Shown here: positions 1 to 12,475 of the stretch, piece after piece
How the letters are laid out: every line of letters starts with the position of its first letter
Position numbering within the stretch: the stretch's first letter is position 1
DNA from: Batrachochytrium dendrobatidis JAM81
Taxonomy: Eukaryota; Chytridiomycota; Chytridiomycetes; Rhizophydiales
Assembly (NCBI RefSeq): GCF_000203795.2
Contig: NW_006281113.1
Coordinates: 202,735-266,734 of the forward strand
Direction: 5' to 3'
Length of the DNA stretch: 64,000 nt
Made by a program: the position numbers and the translations under genes
The notes under the pieces: generated by a model
Told to the model about the DNA's origin: nothing
Database searches by the model: none
Seen by the model: the letters and a program-made list of their open reading frames with translations, nothing else

Positions 1-285
1 TACGGACCCAAAGACATGATCATTATTGGTCGTGGCCAGTATGCTGATAGCTCGGAATGGCAATCATCATCATCTCCACCCTCGGTTGCAAATGGTGGGC
101 CTAATACTACTATTGGAACTGGACAAGGATCTGCCGATTCAAACAACACTCCACCCTCATTGATGTATTCTGGTGCAAGAGCTCAGTCTTTTAGATACTG
201 GCTAGATCACTCTTGTATCTCGTCAGTAATGGTTGTTCAAAAGAAACTGGCGTGTAATGCTCAAGACAATGCTCATGTCGTCTGA
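1..285 (+). CDS. 3' end of an unrecognised gene (partial)
   Basis: The frame is open from base 1 to a TGA at 283-285 and reads as a Ser/Asn/Gly/Pro-rich, probably disordered tail of about 94 residues. The true start lies upstream of the window. No domain is visible. A possible splice donor (CA followed by GTAATG) near 225 means that the last 20 or so residues could be intronic. An AT-rich stretch with AATAAA-like words near 385-395 would suit a 3' end. I do not recognise the protein. Confidence 0.4.
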   Translation, partial: YGPKDMIIIGRGQYADSSEWQSSSSPPSVANGGPNTTIGTGQGSADSNNTPPSLMYSGARAQSFRYWLDHSCISSVMVVQKKLACNAQDNAHVV

Positions 286-1059
286 GCCTTGCTTGCTGAA
301 GATGTGTTGGTTTGTCCAAAAGGTTAATCATTATCAGACCGTTTTGCAATTTATTTATCTGTCTGATCTGTTTTTATTTGGAATTAATAAAATCAAATAT
401 AACATTCCAAAACAATTTATTCGGCCTAGTTTCTGACACCAACAAATGATCAATATTTAAAACTTGATTGGATACACAATTGTATTGGTGTAAAGTGGGA
501 TATTATTATCTTGAACTGGAGCACAAACGCATCAAAACTGGGATACAACCAAAATGAGTTTGTAGAGTTTGATATTAAAACCAAATATCTGGATTACAAT
601 GACTGCCAAATAAGGAAATCTTGGGTTAAAACTATACATGTATTATATGATGAGTATTGTATTTTGAAGGATTGTAGAAACAGTTAATCAACAGGAAAGC
701 ATTAGAAACATTGTATATTATCGAGCAAGACAGTCGATCCAACATACAAGTGTTGTGATGACAGTAATGAAAGTCCATCACGTGGGAAGCATCTACCAGC
801 AATATCCACAGCAATAACAAAGTAACGGTCCGAGACCCGCCACATCCACTCAATAGCCTCGGCTAGATGAAGAGTTTTAATCAGACTTGTCTAATTTGGT
901 CGACTTTTCTCGACTGAGTTGATAATTGACTTGATTACTCTTTTGATACCATTCGACTACAACCGAGTTTTCAGATATCGTAAATTAGCCAATTTGCATC
1001 AAAGCATTTGATTTGGATTACAAAAGCTGGAAACCATTTTCCAGCCACTTCAATATCCA
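286..1059. other. Intergenic region, no gene supported
   Basis: These 774 bases are AT-rich. They hold the probable 3' UTR of the preceding gene and the promoter and leader of the zinc-finger gene that starts at 1060. A minus-strand open frame at 632-853 has no recognisable motif and I do not call it. Confidence 0.6.
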
Positions 1060-4000
1060 ATGAGTTTTTTACAAGCACAACTTTCTTCAGAACAGTTGGT
1101 AATACAGGAGCCACATCACAATCTAATGCCATCAACTGAATTACTAGCTACATCAATTCATCAGTCTACATTGTCGAATGCAGCACTCTGTACAGCTGAA
1201 AGCGTCGATGCTACTATAGATATGAATGACTCTGGATATCAAGGAAGTCCCTTGCGAGCAGCGATCAAGATGAGGGATTTGTCCATTACTCCTGCAACTG
1301 TAACCATTGACAAGGAAATATATGCTGCTGCAGAAGCAGCTGCAATGCTTGCATCGTTAGGTCATATTGCATCTCCACACAAGCAATCAGCATCCAAGAT
1401 ATTCGAAGCAGACTATTGTTCCGCATCATTACATCTGAATCCGTCCAAACCGCAGCAACAGGACTGGATGGTAGCCGCAGCTAAAGAGTCTTCAGCAATC
1501 ACTAGTTATTCCGTTACAGCTACCACTCCATCTACGCAAGCTGTCGATAGTTTGGCTTTATTGCATAGAACTGCGTCCACTAATTCAATTAATTTGAAGC
1601 ACAGTAATTCTGTAGTATCTGATCTTGCCAAGCAGCATTCACCACATCTACTTGATTATGAGCAAGGTCTAATGCAAAGCCGTGCCATGGTAGAACGAAC
1701 AAACCAAGCACTTCCCTTATTCGGACAAGCCGAATCAGATACCTCCAACTCAACCCATGCTGTCACAAAAAAATTGAGTGGGTTGGCAGATAAGCAGCAA
1801 TCTCAGCCTATAACTTATGTGTGTACGTTTCCAGCCTGTAATCGGATATTCTACAAACCATACAATCTCAAATCTCATACTCTGGTTCATACAGGTAAAT
1901 TTTCAACAGTGCTTTGTATCTTTAAATGATTTCATTGATCCAATACAAAGCATTCAGTCAGTACTCTTGCATTTGGGTAGTCCGTGCCATTCATCCTTTT
2001 ACCATCTAGACTACAATCTCACCTTCACCTACTTTAAACGAGGGCTGTGTGAATACCCTGCATAATATGTGCACTTGAGCCATTTACTGAGCTGAAGTTG
2101 GATTGACCAATCTTGCATCTTTTCACTCAATACTGACTTCCATACGGCTTAATTTCGGGACGCTTACTATGAGATTGTGCTTGGTTGATGTTTTCTATTC
2201 CCTCGAGTTTCCTTCAAATTCTGCTTTTACATCTAATCCTTATGTCACTTGTGACATGCGCTTTATTGCAAAAACGGTCAGGCTCTCCATATATTTTCAA
2301 AGCACACTATTTTTCAGGAATTCAATGCATGGTCTAAAACCCGTAGCATTCATATTCAAAAGAATAGATGTGTCGAGACTTGTTCTGTCCAAACATGCAT
2401 TGTCAGTGTTATAGAATTAAGGGCTGTGATAAGGGTCAGCAAAGTCATGTGGTGTGGTTCAAGCAAACTTTCTTGAATGCATTGCTAAAATAGCGGGTCT
2501 GATCGAGGTTGCACCATTCTATTGAGTAGAAAGGTTAGCTAGACCGTTTTGCAGCCGTATTCATGTAAAATGGAACACTTGTTCATTGTGCAATGACTGT
2601 CTTGGAATACACGATGATCAATCATTGTATTCCTACTAGATATTGACTTTTTAAAGCAATGTTCATCATATGATGTACAGTCAAACTATAGTTTTAAACT
2701 GGGATTGTTTATTTGGCAGTCATTCATTGCAATCTAGATATTTGGGTTTAATATCAACCCTGACACATTCCTCCTTGCACTCTAAAATCTCGACTACATT
2801 CGCGCTCTAGTTCAATACAACTGTTGTTTCCATGCCAGTCATCCAATGTTTGGTCATAGAGAAGGAGAGTTGGAGATTGAAGAAACTTGGGATGAATTAA
2901 ATCAGATGCAGACATCTGTTCAATTGTTTATACAATAGTAAGCACAAGGAAAACCACAAGGTTTACAATACTGTCTAGTAAGACTAGTACCAATTCACAA
3001 ATGTCTAATCTTTTGGCACTCTTATTTAATGGTTTATTTTACGTGAATACGGCAGTCATTACAGTCATTTGCCATGATCTAAACCATTCTCTATGTTTTG
3101 CGGTCATGTAAATTGCCCATGTGGCACTTGTCCATTTACAACACCCAATTGATCGAGTGCCAGCTACAATCATTGACAGTCTTTAAATCTGTTGGTAATT
3201 GAATGTTTAATGTGCTTTCAATATGGCATAAATGATGCTACTTTGGACAGACTACCATCCCTGTCACAACCATTATTCTAAATGCCATAGCGTAGTAAAA
3301 TGCAATGGATTTTTGATGTGCTTGTTTGTTGACCATCAACTAGCGGTAATCAAAGCATACACAAAGCCTTTATTTCCGATCCCTTGCATTTTACCAAATC
3401 TTTGATTACGTATTGCAGTAAATGTTGGGCTTGAAGGGCGGTATCAAGCTTGATTTAGTCCATTTACCCTTATTTCTGAATTGCATTCAATTAGTTCTCA
3501 ATACTCTGGATCGTATTTTTATTGACCCAGCTTGATCTGCTTGGATAATGCAACGAAAATTAAACTATTGGCTTTGGTTTGTTGTGTATTTTATGCAAAG
3601 TATTATTGATAGTCCCGCCATCAACAAGCACTAATGCTTGTTGATGGCAATGTCAAAATATACCCTTTGAATCTATTGCCAAACTGCCGTTATTTGGCAT
3701 TTCTAAGCCATCTAATCTTTTTCGACACGTTTTTATTCAATATCCGACATTATTTGGGCTTTACTAACAGCTGCTTTTTACAATACTTTGCACTTTAAAT
3801 TCACGCACATCGCTGGAACGGATTATATTAAAAACCAATGACGCCATGGCGTTTCTGCGGCATGTGATACCAATTCATGTCTGTTACCCTTTCTAACATC
3901 TGTATAAGGTGTCCGCAACCATGAATGTAGTATCTGTCAAGCCGCATTCGTTCGCCGCCATGACCTCCTACGACATAGTCGTATTCTCCACAGAAATATC

Positions 4001-7000
4001 CGTCCTGAATCCAATGATAGACAGGAGATGGACAAGATGTGTGATGCTGCTGTCATGGACAGCAGTAATAGTCTTAATATCAGTCAAGCCTCTAATATTG
4101 ACAATACTATAGTAGACAATCTAGATCAAAGTGTGAATAAGAGCTCTGAAACGCTCAAGGAAGGCCCAGATCTTGGCACTCGAGGCAAAAGAAAGAGCAC
4201 TACACTATCTAAACGAATACGTAACAAATGTACCAAGACAAATGCAGCCAAAGATGACCAGATACAGCTGAATGTAGAATTACTTGGTCTTCATCCAGCT
4301 GCAACTGTACAAATGCCAGCTGCTCTCTCGATCAACACTAAAACTAAAATGAGTGATAAGATTGAAGAGTTGGAAGCAATGCAAGCTGACACATTGGTAG
4401 TGCAGAGCTCTCAATCGCCACATCTGACTGCTTCTAATGTGGTGGACAGGTATCCACATAAACGGCAGCCTCAAACTCCTTGGTATTCTTCTACTGACAA
4501 GTATACATTGGATGCCAGCCAGCAGCAACGTAGTGTACATGGCGATGCTGAAGCGTTTTATTCAATACCAGCTGAATCCCAACACATACCACTCGTACAA
4601 GACTCATTTCCGTTGAAAGACTCTTTGCGAATCTCATCCATTGTTGACCATGTACTAGATGGTGACACGAAACAGTATTTGTTATCACAGTCACCCCCAC
4701 AAGCCCAATTTGAACGGGATCCAAAACATCCTGAACAGCTTTATTTGCTTGCAAATAGTGCTTTTCGTGGGGTGAATTGTGTTAATCAGCATGACTCGTG
4801 TTCTCTAGCATCACAGTCGAATGCATCAGTGATGGAGCATAGTCATGGCTACAAAAAAATTGAACATACAACCCATGGCTCCAGGGATCTGTGTCAAGAC
4901 AGATCTGAGCACCAGAAACTGTGTTTTCGTCAGCAAGAGTATACCAACTACAACGCTTTGGAAAATAGCCCTGAAAATCATTTTATCAGGGATGACAGTA
5001 GCAAGGACAGCATGATTCATTCTACTGGTCCCAGTTCCAACAAAATAGAGTCTCAAGAGAACCATGTCATTTCATTAACATCCAATTCAGCGAATCAATC
5101 CAAATGGAATGATCCAATCGATAGTCATAATGCTCAGCCAACTCAGCATTTGGAATGGGAACAGAGGTGTAATGTAGACGCATTTCAAAGCGATTACCCA
5201 GTCATTTGTAGTCAGTCATACGGGTGCCAATTGAATGTGCCAAAGCCGCATAACCTGGTTATGCAATCGATTTGTCGAGAACAGTCTCGATCTTTACAGG
5301 CATTGTCCCAAGTAAAGCACTGGCAGTCATGTTTCCAAAAACGCGAATTTAGCCACCAGAATGGATTGCATCATCAAAAGCTTCAAAAAGCAAATCAGCA
5401 GACGCAAAAAGCATTGCTAGACTACCATCATAGATCCAATAGTTTTTCTCCATATAATTTACAATGGGAATATCCGCAGCTTGAACACCAACAGAAATTT
5501 CATGAGCAACAGACACAGCACTGTCAAATTGAGCTTAGCCTTAACTCAGACCAAGCACCGGCTACGGTTGCATTGGTAACTTGCAAGCAAACACTTTTAC
5601 CCACACTTATTACACAGCAACAAAACCAACAGTTTATCTATGCCGGCTCGCCACCACAACACAAGATTGATGATAACAATTTGGTATGTGACAACCCCTC
5701 AGTACCCAATGCGCAAAAACAGCATACTAGTATTGTTGATACACATTCTATTGCTCCGACTAAAGCATTCCAGCACATTCAATCTCGAGAACTTGTAAAG
5801 ACCCGCGTTCAAAGTATTTCGCCTCTCCACATTTCTTTGCCCAATCCAAAAACTACACCATTTAATGCTTTAAAGACTGGCCTTGTTCGCCGCGCTGAGC
5901 CCCAATCTCCGCCAAGATTTACTAACGATTCTAAATCTATTTCTTGCGTTCCTATTCTACGACTCACCTTACCCTTTACTGCTAATTTAGATACATTGGC
6001 ATCTACCGAAATTGGCAATACCTTTCCTGATTGCACTGATACTCTATCCTGTTTTCCTAAAGCCTTCAAGGTTTCTTTAGACACTGCTTACCCTGCCAAA
6101 ACGCCTGAAATCATGTCAACAACTGCAGGTATATACCATTTTCTAAACGATTGTTTTTCAATTGGACCTTCAATCTATCCAGTAGATAATGATCTACTTT
6201 ATTTATCCTTTCAAAGTTTAAATATTAAATATACTTTACCATTATTACTTGACTGAATGTTTAGAAATGAGCACTCCATTAGCAGTTGCAAATGGCTACA
6301 CCGAACTTCAACTTCGTTCCTCTCTTCCTAGCATCAGCTCGCTTTTACTACCATTTACCGAATCAGACCAAACTCAACAGCCAATGCAACCACCTATCAA
6401 ACCATCAACACTGCTTCCTATTACGCATCGCGACCTCTCCACAACCCGCCATCATCATACTTCTGAACCAGCCTTGAACATCATTGCGGCCAATACTATT
6501 TTTCCGCCATCAATACCTTCCCCTCAATTGGTCGCAGCTTCCAACAGCGACAATGTTTTTGTTTCAGAACCAAATCAATCTTCATTTATACCTTCATCTC
6601 CAAACTCATATATATGCCTGCGCAACTGGTTTTTACGTAAACAAGATGTCGATCCAATGCGCGCAGATGCATATGGTGGTGCATCGATTTGGGTTGCTTT
6701 GGCAGGATATTTGGCCAATTCAACCGACACTGCCCAAAAAGATTCGTTGTGGACAACTTCACATATTGTTTCGTGTATCGACGAGTCCAGGGTATGCACT
6801 TTTAATGGAGAAGTATATCGTATTATTGGCGAGATGGATATTCAACAAACTCTAGCTCAAGGATTTCCACTGCATATTTGCGAGGCTTTCAAGAATGGAT
6901 TCCCACAAAATTGGCAAAGTCTATTGACTTCTCTAGTCAAAACCAACGAGATGCAAATATCCACTCAAGATCAATCAAGTAGACCTGCATCTCTGACTAT

Positions 7001-8828
7001 TGGCGCAATTGACATGAACCAATCTGATCATTCTACTCGACGACAATCAAGTTCAAGTATTTCTGCTGCTCACAAGTCAAGCAAATCGGAAAACGGAAAT
7101 TTACATCAAGCCATTGAAAAATCCTCCACTCAGCCACCTCTGGCACACTTTCATTCACAAACACAATCAGATAATATCTCCATGACACACATGAGCACCA
7201 TCATACCACCTACAGTGATTCTATCTAATGCACCCGATTCAACACTTCAAGAACTCAGCGTATCCAACATCATCCACACTGGTGAACCACAACCACACTC
7301 TTCACAATTTCTCGATGTAAAACCAATTCAAATACCAGCTGGGTCTTCACGGAATGAAAACGAGATAACATGTGCACGATCATGGAGCAAGAGCAGCAAT
7401 GACAGTAATATGGCTGTTGCCGCAAAAAGAAGCACCAAAGGTACATCTCGACATCGCACTACTCCAGGCGCCATCACAACTTCTACAGGATCATCTCAAT
7501 CTGCAACAACCGGACCATTCAGGTGCCAGCACGAAGGATGCGGTAAAGTATTCAATCGTGTTTACAAATTGAAATCGCATCAAGCGGTGCATGAGGGGAA
7601 ACAGTACTCATGTCCATTCTGTAGTCTCCCCTTTGCACGTCGACATGATCTATATCGTCATGCAAGAAGTATTCACTCTCAAAACCGCAAATTTCACTGT
7701 CGAGACTGTTTTTCTGGATACGAAAAGTACGAGCAATACCTTCGTCATCTCACCCTATCCAAACATGATCGAAGACCCATCACAGATGAGATTCGCCACA
7801 AATTCGAACTAGAAACTCGACGAATTGAATTGATGAAACGATTGAGGAATTTTGACGATGAAGATGTTTTGGCCATGTCGGCTTTGAGGGTGCATTCATC
7901 ACAAAGTTTGCCTACTTCACCTATTACTCTGCAGTCTGATGCACACACATATATCAACAGCAGAGTAGGACTCAACACAAGTTTGCCTGAGCATCAGCAA
8001 TACTATCATTCTGCTGTGCAGTCGCCTGTATCAAGCGATGTAACAAACGCGAGTGGGATCAACAGTCATTTGTCTGTTGATGATACGGGTGGGCCGTCAA
8101 GCAAACACATGGTTGCTGGCCTACCGTATACAAGCACCACCATGTCTTTGGGATCTCCTCCGTCAACCAACATGCCTTGGTCACCTGTAATACGTCCACA
8201 AAAAATGTTGCAATCGCCAAGAACACCTGCTGGTATGTTTCTTCCACCTATTCGTGGATACAGCCAGTCGAGTAGTGGAGGTGGACATGACGAGTTGTGC
8301 TTATCACCTCACCCTCTGTCCACTTACAGTGGAAATGGCAGCATGCATTCATATACCGACGCGGCAGAATTGCAGCAGTCTTTTCCAAATGTTCACACTG
8401 ACACATATGAGAACTGGTCGGTTCAAATTGGTGTTAAAAGTGATGGTCTAGACCCAAGTGCAACGCATTGTCTACGACCATGGATGTTGATCTGTGGCCA
8501 TGTGCACGATGCATTCACAGGGAAATGGGTTTGGAAAACCTCTGCCGTGGTAGTAGCTCGACATACATCCACACTAGTTCAAACCTCTGACAGAATAGTA
8601 TGTAAACTTGGTAAACCCAACCTCCACTCACTCCGAGACAATCTTGGATCAGATCTATTCGACTATGGTATACCAATGAATTGGATTGAAGTGATTTCAG
8701 CAAGAACAAATGTCTTGTCTACTGCTCATCCAGAAATTGAAGAAGATGAGATGGGTACGAAACGATGTCGTGCTACATCTGGTGTCGACGAGACGTTTTG
8801 TGGTACTCCGAAATCGACTCGAGTTTAA
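1060..8828 (+). CDS. Large C2H2 zinc-finger protein with two SANTA-like domains
   Basis: The model has three exons: 1060-1894, 3909-6128 and 6265-8828, giving 1872 aa. The first splice falls inside a zinc-finger linker and restores a Crz1/Ace2-like C2H2 pair (about 253-310) whose second finger ends FVRRHDLLRH. The second intron (6129-6264) has a good donor and a TTTAG acceptor, and both junctions keep frame. A second C2H2 pair with an extra finger lies at about 1437-1520. A SANTA domain lies at about 1133-1240: the NWFLRKQ start, the TSHIV core and the GFPLHICEAFKNGFPQNW end fit the family, which is otherwise known from the CENP-A loading factors KNL2 and Mis18BP1. A second, more divergent SANTA-like unit lies at about 1754-1832. 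The rest is Gln/His/Ser-rich and probably disordered. It is likely a nuclear DNA- or chromatin-binding protein. Two separate genes (break near 6256) is the main alternative. Confidence 0.72.
1895..3908 (+). other. 2014-bp intron of the zinc-finger/SANTA gene
   Basis: The donor is ACAG followed by GTAAAT and the acceptor is ATAAG before GTGTCC. Joining the exons makes one Gly codon and recreates the standard linker between two C2H2 fingers (HTG-V-R-NHEC). At about 2 kb it is far longer than the other introns here, and part of the length is a 500-bp inverted-repeat element at 2554-3053. I see no further exon inside, but small ones could be missed. Confidence 0.7.
2554..3053. mobile_element. TIR element copy A (MITE-like), inside an intron
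   Basis: The left end reads GCCGTATTCATGTAAAATGG and the right end is its near-exact inverse (TTTTACGTGAATACGGC). The interior shares blocks with copy B, including GTTGGAGATTGA at 2869 and 20976. It has no coding capacity, so it is probably a non-autonomous DNA transposon. I could not define a target-site duplication by eye. Confidence 0.75.
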
Positions 8829-8941
8829 TTTTATTTTACTACATTTGGTTTACATCTTGTTTCAACTATACCCTTTTTTTATTATCATTTATTTTTTTTG
8901 ATGGGAATAAACCAATATTTTTCAATATACAATGGTGAGTC

Positions 8942-11900
8942 TTATCGATGGTATCCGCTATTGCCATGGTAACGGTCGTGGTACCCACTGTTTGTGCCCC
9001 GAGAGTGTTCACCTCGACCCCTTCCACCATTATACCGATACCTTCCCCCTCTACCTCGATATTCATTCCGATCACCACGATGTCCACCCGTATGGTGATA
9101 TGTGGAAGTATACCCCTGAACCGCATCCCCTACATCGGCATGCCGATCCGACCCATGCAACTGTGGTTGTAAATAAGTATACTCACCACTAGGAGTAGAA
9201 TGAGACGAAACAGGATGATTTCCAACCAACGAAGCCAACATCTGACTTACATCTCCATTACCAGTGGTATCGTTTTGTGATGGAAGATGTAATCCAGCTT
9301 GAGTCATCAAGTTGTGTAGAGTTTGAACATCTTGATAGGTTTGATTCATTCCGCCTACACCTGCAAGGGAAGGCAATAGAGTGGACAAGGCTGATATATC
9401 CAATCGTGCTAGAGGTTGTTGTGGTATAGATGAGGATGTAGATGGATAGGATTGAGTTTGTGAAGTGGTGGATGATGCAAGGGATGGTAATGCAGATAAT
9501 GTTGGCAAGAGATTGGATGTCAGGGTTGAGGTTGTGGGTTTAGATATGGATGTGAGTAATCCAGTCAAAGATGAATGTACTTGTGGCATGGCTCCAGTAG
9601 ATAGACTTGCCAAAGTTGGCAATACCATTACAGCTGCAGTAGTGACTGATGGAATGTCTGTAGAGATCTTTGGTTGAGTTGACAGTTCTGTAGCAGATTG
9701 TCCATTACGACGTTTAAGAGATCCATCCTTGTCATTAGCAACAGTTGTACTAGCAGTTGTACTAGTAGTTGTACTAGTAGTCACACCAACAGTTCCATTA
9801 ACAGTTGTACTAGTAGTTCCAACACTCAGTGTTGGTTTGGTTGATATTAAACCACCTAGATTACGAGCAACAACAAAGTCTCTTGCTAATAGAAGCAGTC
9901 CAAACAGTCGGTCTCTAGTACTGTGAGCATCAATGCGTACATCACCAGGAATAGTAGTTAGTAATGATGGCAGTGGAGTAGATGCCTTTGCAGGCACCAA
10001 GTACATGTCCTTGACTGCTGCCAGATGTTGTCCGATAACTGCACATCGATCCCTTGATGCAAAATAATCAACAAGAGTCTGCAGTCCATCTACTGCTGTT
10101 GGCTGGTCTACATTGCTAGTAGATTTAAACTCAACAACAACCAGCACTCCATTCCCACTTGATGTTCTTCCATGCAAGTAAGACTGCACTCGGTCTATAG
10201 GAATTCGTCCACTGATGTCCATGGTTGTCTCAAGAATTGACATCCAAGTTGCTGCTGGTTGAACCCATTGTCCTCCTACTTGTGTTGCTGAACCAACAAA
10301 CTTGCCCACTTGTGGCATGTGTACCGTTCCTTTCCATACTATTGGAGATGAGTCCTTGTGAGGTTGATTCTGACGATTACCAGCCAAACTCGACACAGTT
10401 GATTTCTTTGATGGTTCATCATCGCTACTTGAAGCAATACTGTCAAAGGGTGAAAGTGGTTGTTCTTCATAGTCACTGCCATATCCTGATGTAACTGCAA
10501 TATTAGTTGTTGCTCGAGGCTTTAGTTTCTTCTCTTCATTGCTGATAATGGGTGTATCTCGTATAGCATTACTGCCATTCATACTAGCAATCAAATCATC
10601 CAACGTATCCGTCTTTTTTTTGCGTTGTAAAGTAATGTTAGTACTAGTTCCACTGGACATCGATACCTGTCCATCTCGATCTACATTAGATATACGTGGA
10701 GTAATGGTTCCATGTTTATCACGACTATCAGTGGATTTTCCCCACTCGCTCACATTCTCTACTAACTGACTGTTTCCTTTGCTAAAATCTCTTACAATTT
10801 GCGGGGTTTCCACTCGAGGTTTGAACGCATTCTTCAAACTCTGTCGTTTGACTCTGTCGGCTGTTTCCTTCATCTCCTCGTTACCAAGCTCATCGGGTGA
10901 CAACCGCACTAATGCGTCTGCATCTAAATACTGCTTTCCTGAAAGCAATATTCGCTTGCGTAGTCTCGTGTTGGTCACATCCATCAGATTGTATCGCAAT
11001 GATCGGAATTTAGCCTTGTACTAAAGTATGCATTAGTATCTGATTCTAAATGTTTTTCAGTTTATCAATCCATAGATACTTACTTGATCACTCACAACCC
11101 TGACTCCATTCTTTAAAATATGAGTGGTGTCAAACAATGCTTGTTCAACCTTTTTTGCCATGCCATTATAATCGTCTAGTTGGATCGAAGCATGCAGAGG
11201 CTCGCCCAGTTCTTCCTTGTGTGTTTTTGCCCATTCGTAAATATCGCGAAATGTGGCAGTAAAATGACTTAGAAACGCAGCTCGAAGCGGATCAATCGAG
11301 GACTGTGATGAGGTGCTGGCAGTATGATCTACTGATTTTGCACGCTTGGGCTCGACACTCAGCTTCGTACGTTTTATTGACTATAGTAAAGTATAGATTT
11401 AGCAAATAGATGGACAAATTTGCACTAGACCATCATGTTTTTTAGATTGACAAGTCAATACAAATAGTACATACGGGTGTTGCTGTCGAAGCGGACATTG
11501 CTAATGGTCGAGAGTCGGATAGACTCTTTCTCTTTTGTTCTTGTGAAACCACGCTGGTATCCATCACTGACTTGACATCATTATGGCTCAATTTATCCTT
11601 TGCTAAATAGAAACACCATTAGGATTCACAGAGCTTTCAAAACGCACTGTATAAAAATGGACTCGACTTACCAGAAATGGAAGGTGTCTGCAGAGTAGAT
11701 TTGAGTTTTTTTTCCTTTTTGGAAAGTTTGGTAGGTTTTGAAGATAAAGGTACATCAGGGCTAGAAGGCAATAGTGAAGTTGTCGAGTTTTGATATTGCA
11801 TTCCATTTGTGATGGATGAATATAAAGCGTTTGAAGGCATGACTGCAGATGGATTGATTGCAGTTATCGGAATGGTGGATGACAATCCATTGGCGTGAGT

Positions 11901-12369
11901 ATCGACTATGGAAGAAGCGGAATAAGAGAATGGAGAAGTAAAATACAAGTCAGCTGGAACAGCCGCCATACGAGCAGCTTTCCCAGCAGGACTGGTAGCA
12001 GCATCAACCAGATATTTAGGCCACTCTGTTCCATCGCAATCAGCACAACAATAAGTACTAAGACTATCAACCTGTTTATCAGTTAAACCTAAACAGACAC
12101 CATGAAACCTAATACGATAATTCACAAGAATTAGACTAAAGTTGAACACAAGAGCAGTCTCATAAACAGAGTAATACTTGCCAGTCTTCGCACCAGTCAC
12201 ACTGTAACATAAGCGACCCATTGTCCTCGTCCTGACAGATACAATAGATGCGTTCACCAGTAGCGTTAAAAACGGCGGGTTTGATCGACTTTTTCCTACG
12301 CTGAGTTCTTTTTGGTCTAGAGGAAGCAGTATTGCTTTCCAATGAGAAGGACACATTAGAGTTGAGCAT
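8942..12369 (-). CDS. BYE1: Bye1-like PHD / TFIIS-like / SPOC transcription protein
   Basis: Five exons (12182-12369, 11672-12108, 11475-11602, 11084-11380, 8942-11020) give 1042 aa. In order it has a PHD finger (about 39-90: YCICQ, CDWCEDW, FHGVC, CCADC), a TFIIS-central-like domain (about 275-400: FRSLRYNLMDV, LRKRIL, SPDEL) and a SPOC domain (about 578-735). This is the order in yeast Bye1 and animal PHF3/DIDO, which bind Pol II and histone H3. The first intron must be GC-AG: only the donor TG|GCAAGT rebuilds Trp-Phe-His-Gly. A Thr/Ser repeat and an Arg/Gly/His-rich tail follow SPOC; the RG-rich tail is not something I know from Bye1. The gene starts 106 bp from the divergent homeodomain gene. 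Confidence 0.88.
9735..9820. repeat. Imperfect 12-bp minisatellite in the Bye1-like gene
   Basis: Degenerate copies of a unit close to AGTTGTACTAGT run through this stretch. On the minus strand they encode alternating Thr/Ser residues after the SPOC domain. The repeat keeps the reading frame. Confidence 0.7.
12109..12181 (-). other. GC-AG intron (Bye1-like gene, intron 1)
   Basis: On the minus strand the donor is CTG|GCAAGT and the acceptor ATTAG|GTTTC. A GT four bases further on would break the conserved PHD-finger core, whereas the GC donor restores Trp-Phe-His-Gly. Confidence 0.8.
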
Positions 12370-12475
12370 AGTCTATGAGTGAATGCAGACAATCAGTAGT
12401 GGTTGTAGCAGCCAACTTTGTCTACAAATTTGGATTTAACCAAAAAACTAATTTTTGGTTTTTTGCAATGAAAAT
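12370..12475. promoter_or_regulatory. Shared promoter of the Bye1-like and homeodomain genes
   Basis: Only 106 bp separate the two divergent start codons, so both promoters must lie here or overlap the first exons. No certain element can be named. Confidence 0.5.

Noticed and set aside
632..853. Minus-strand 73-codon frame
   Set aside because: No motif and no plausible context; composition like surrounding intergenic DNA.
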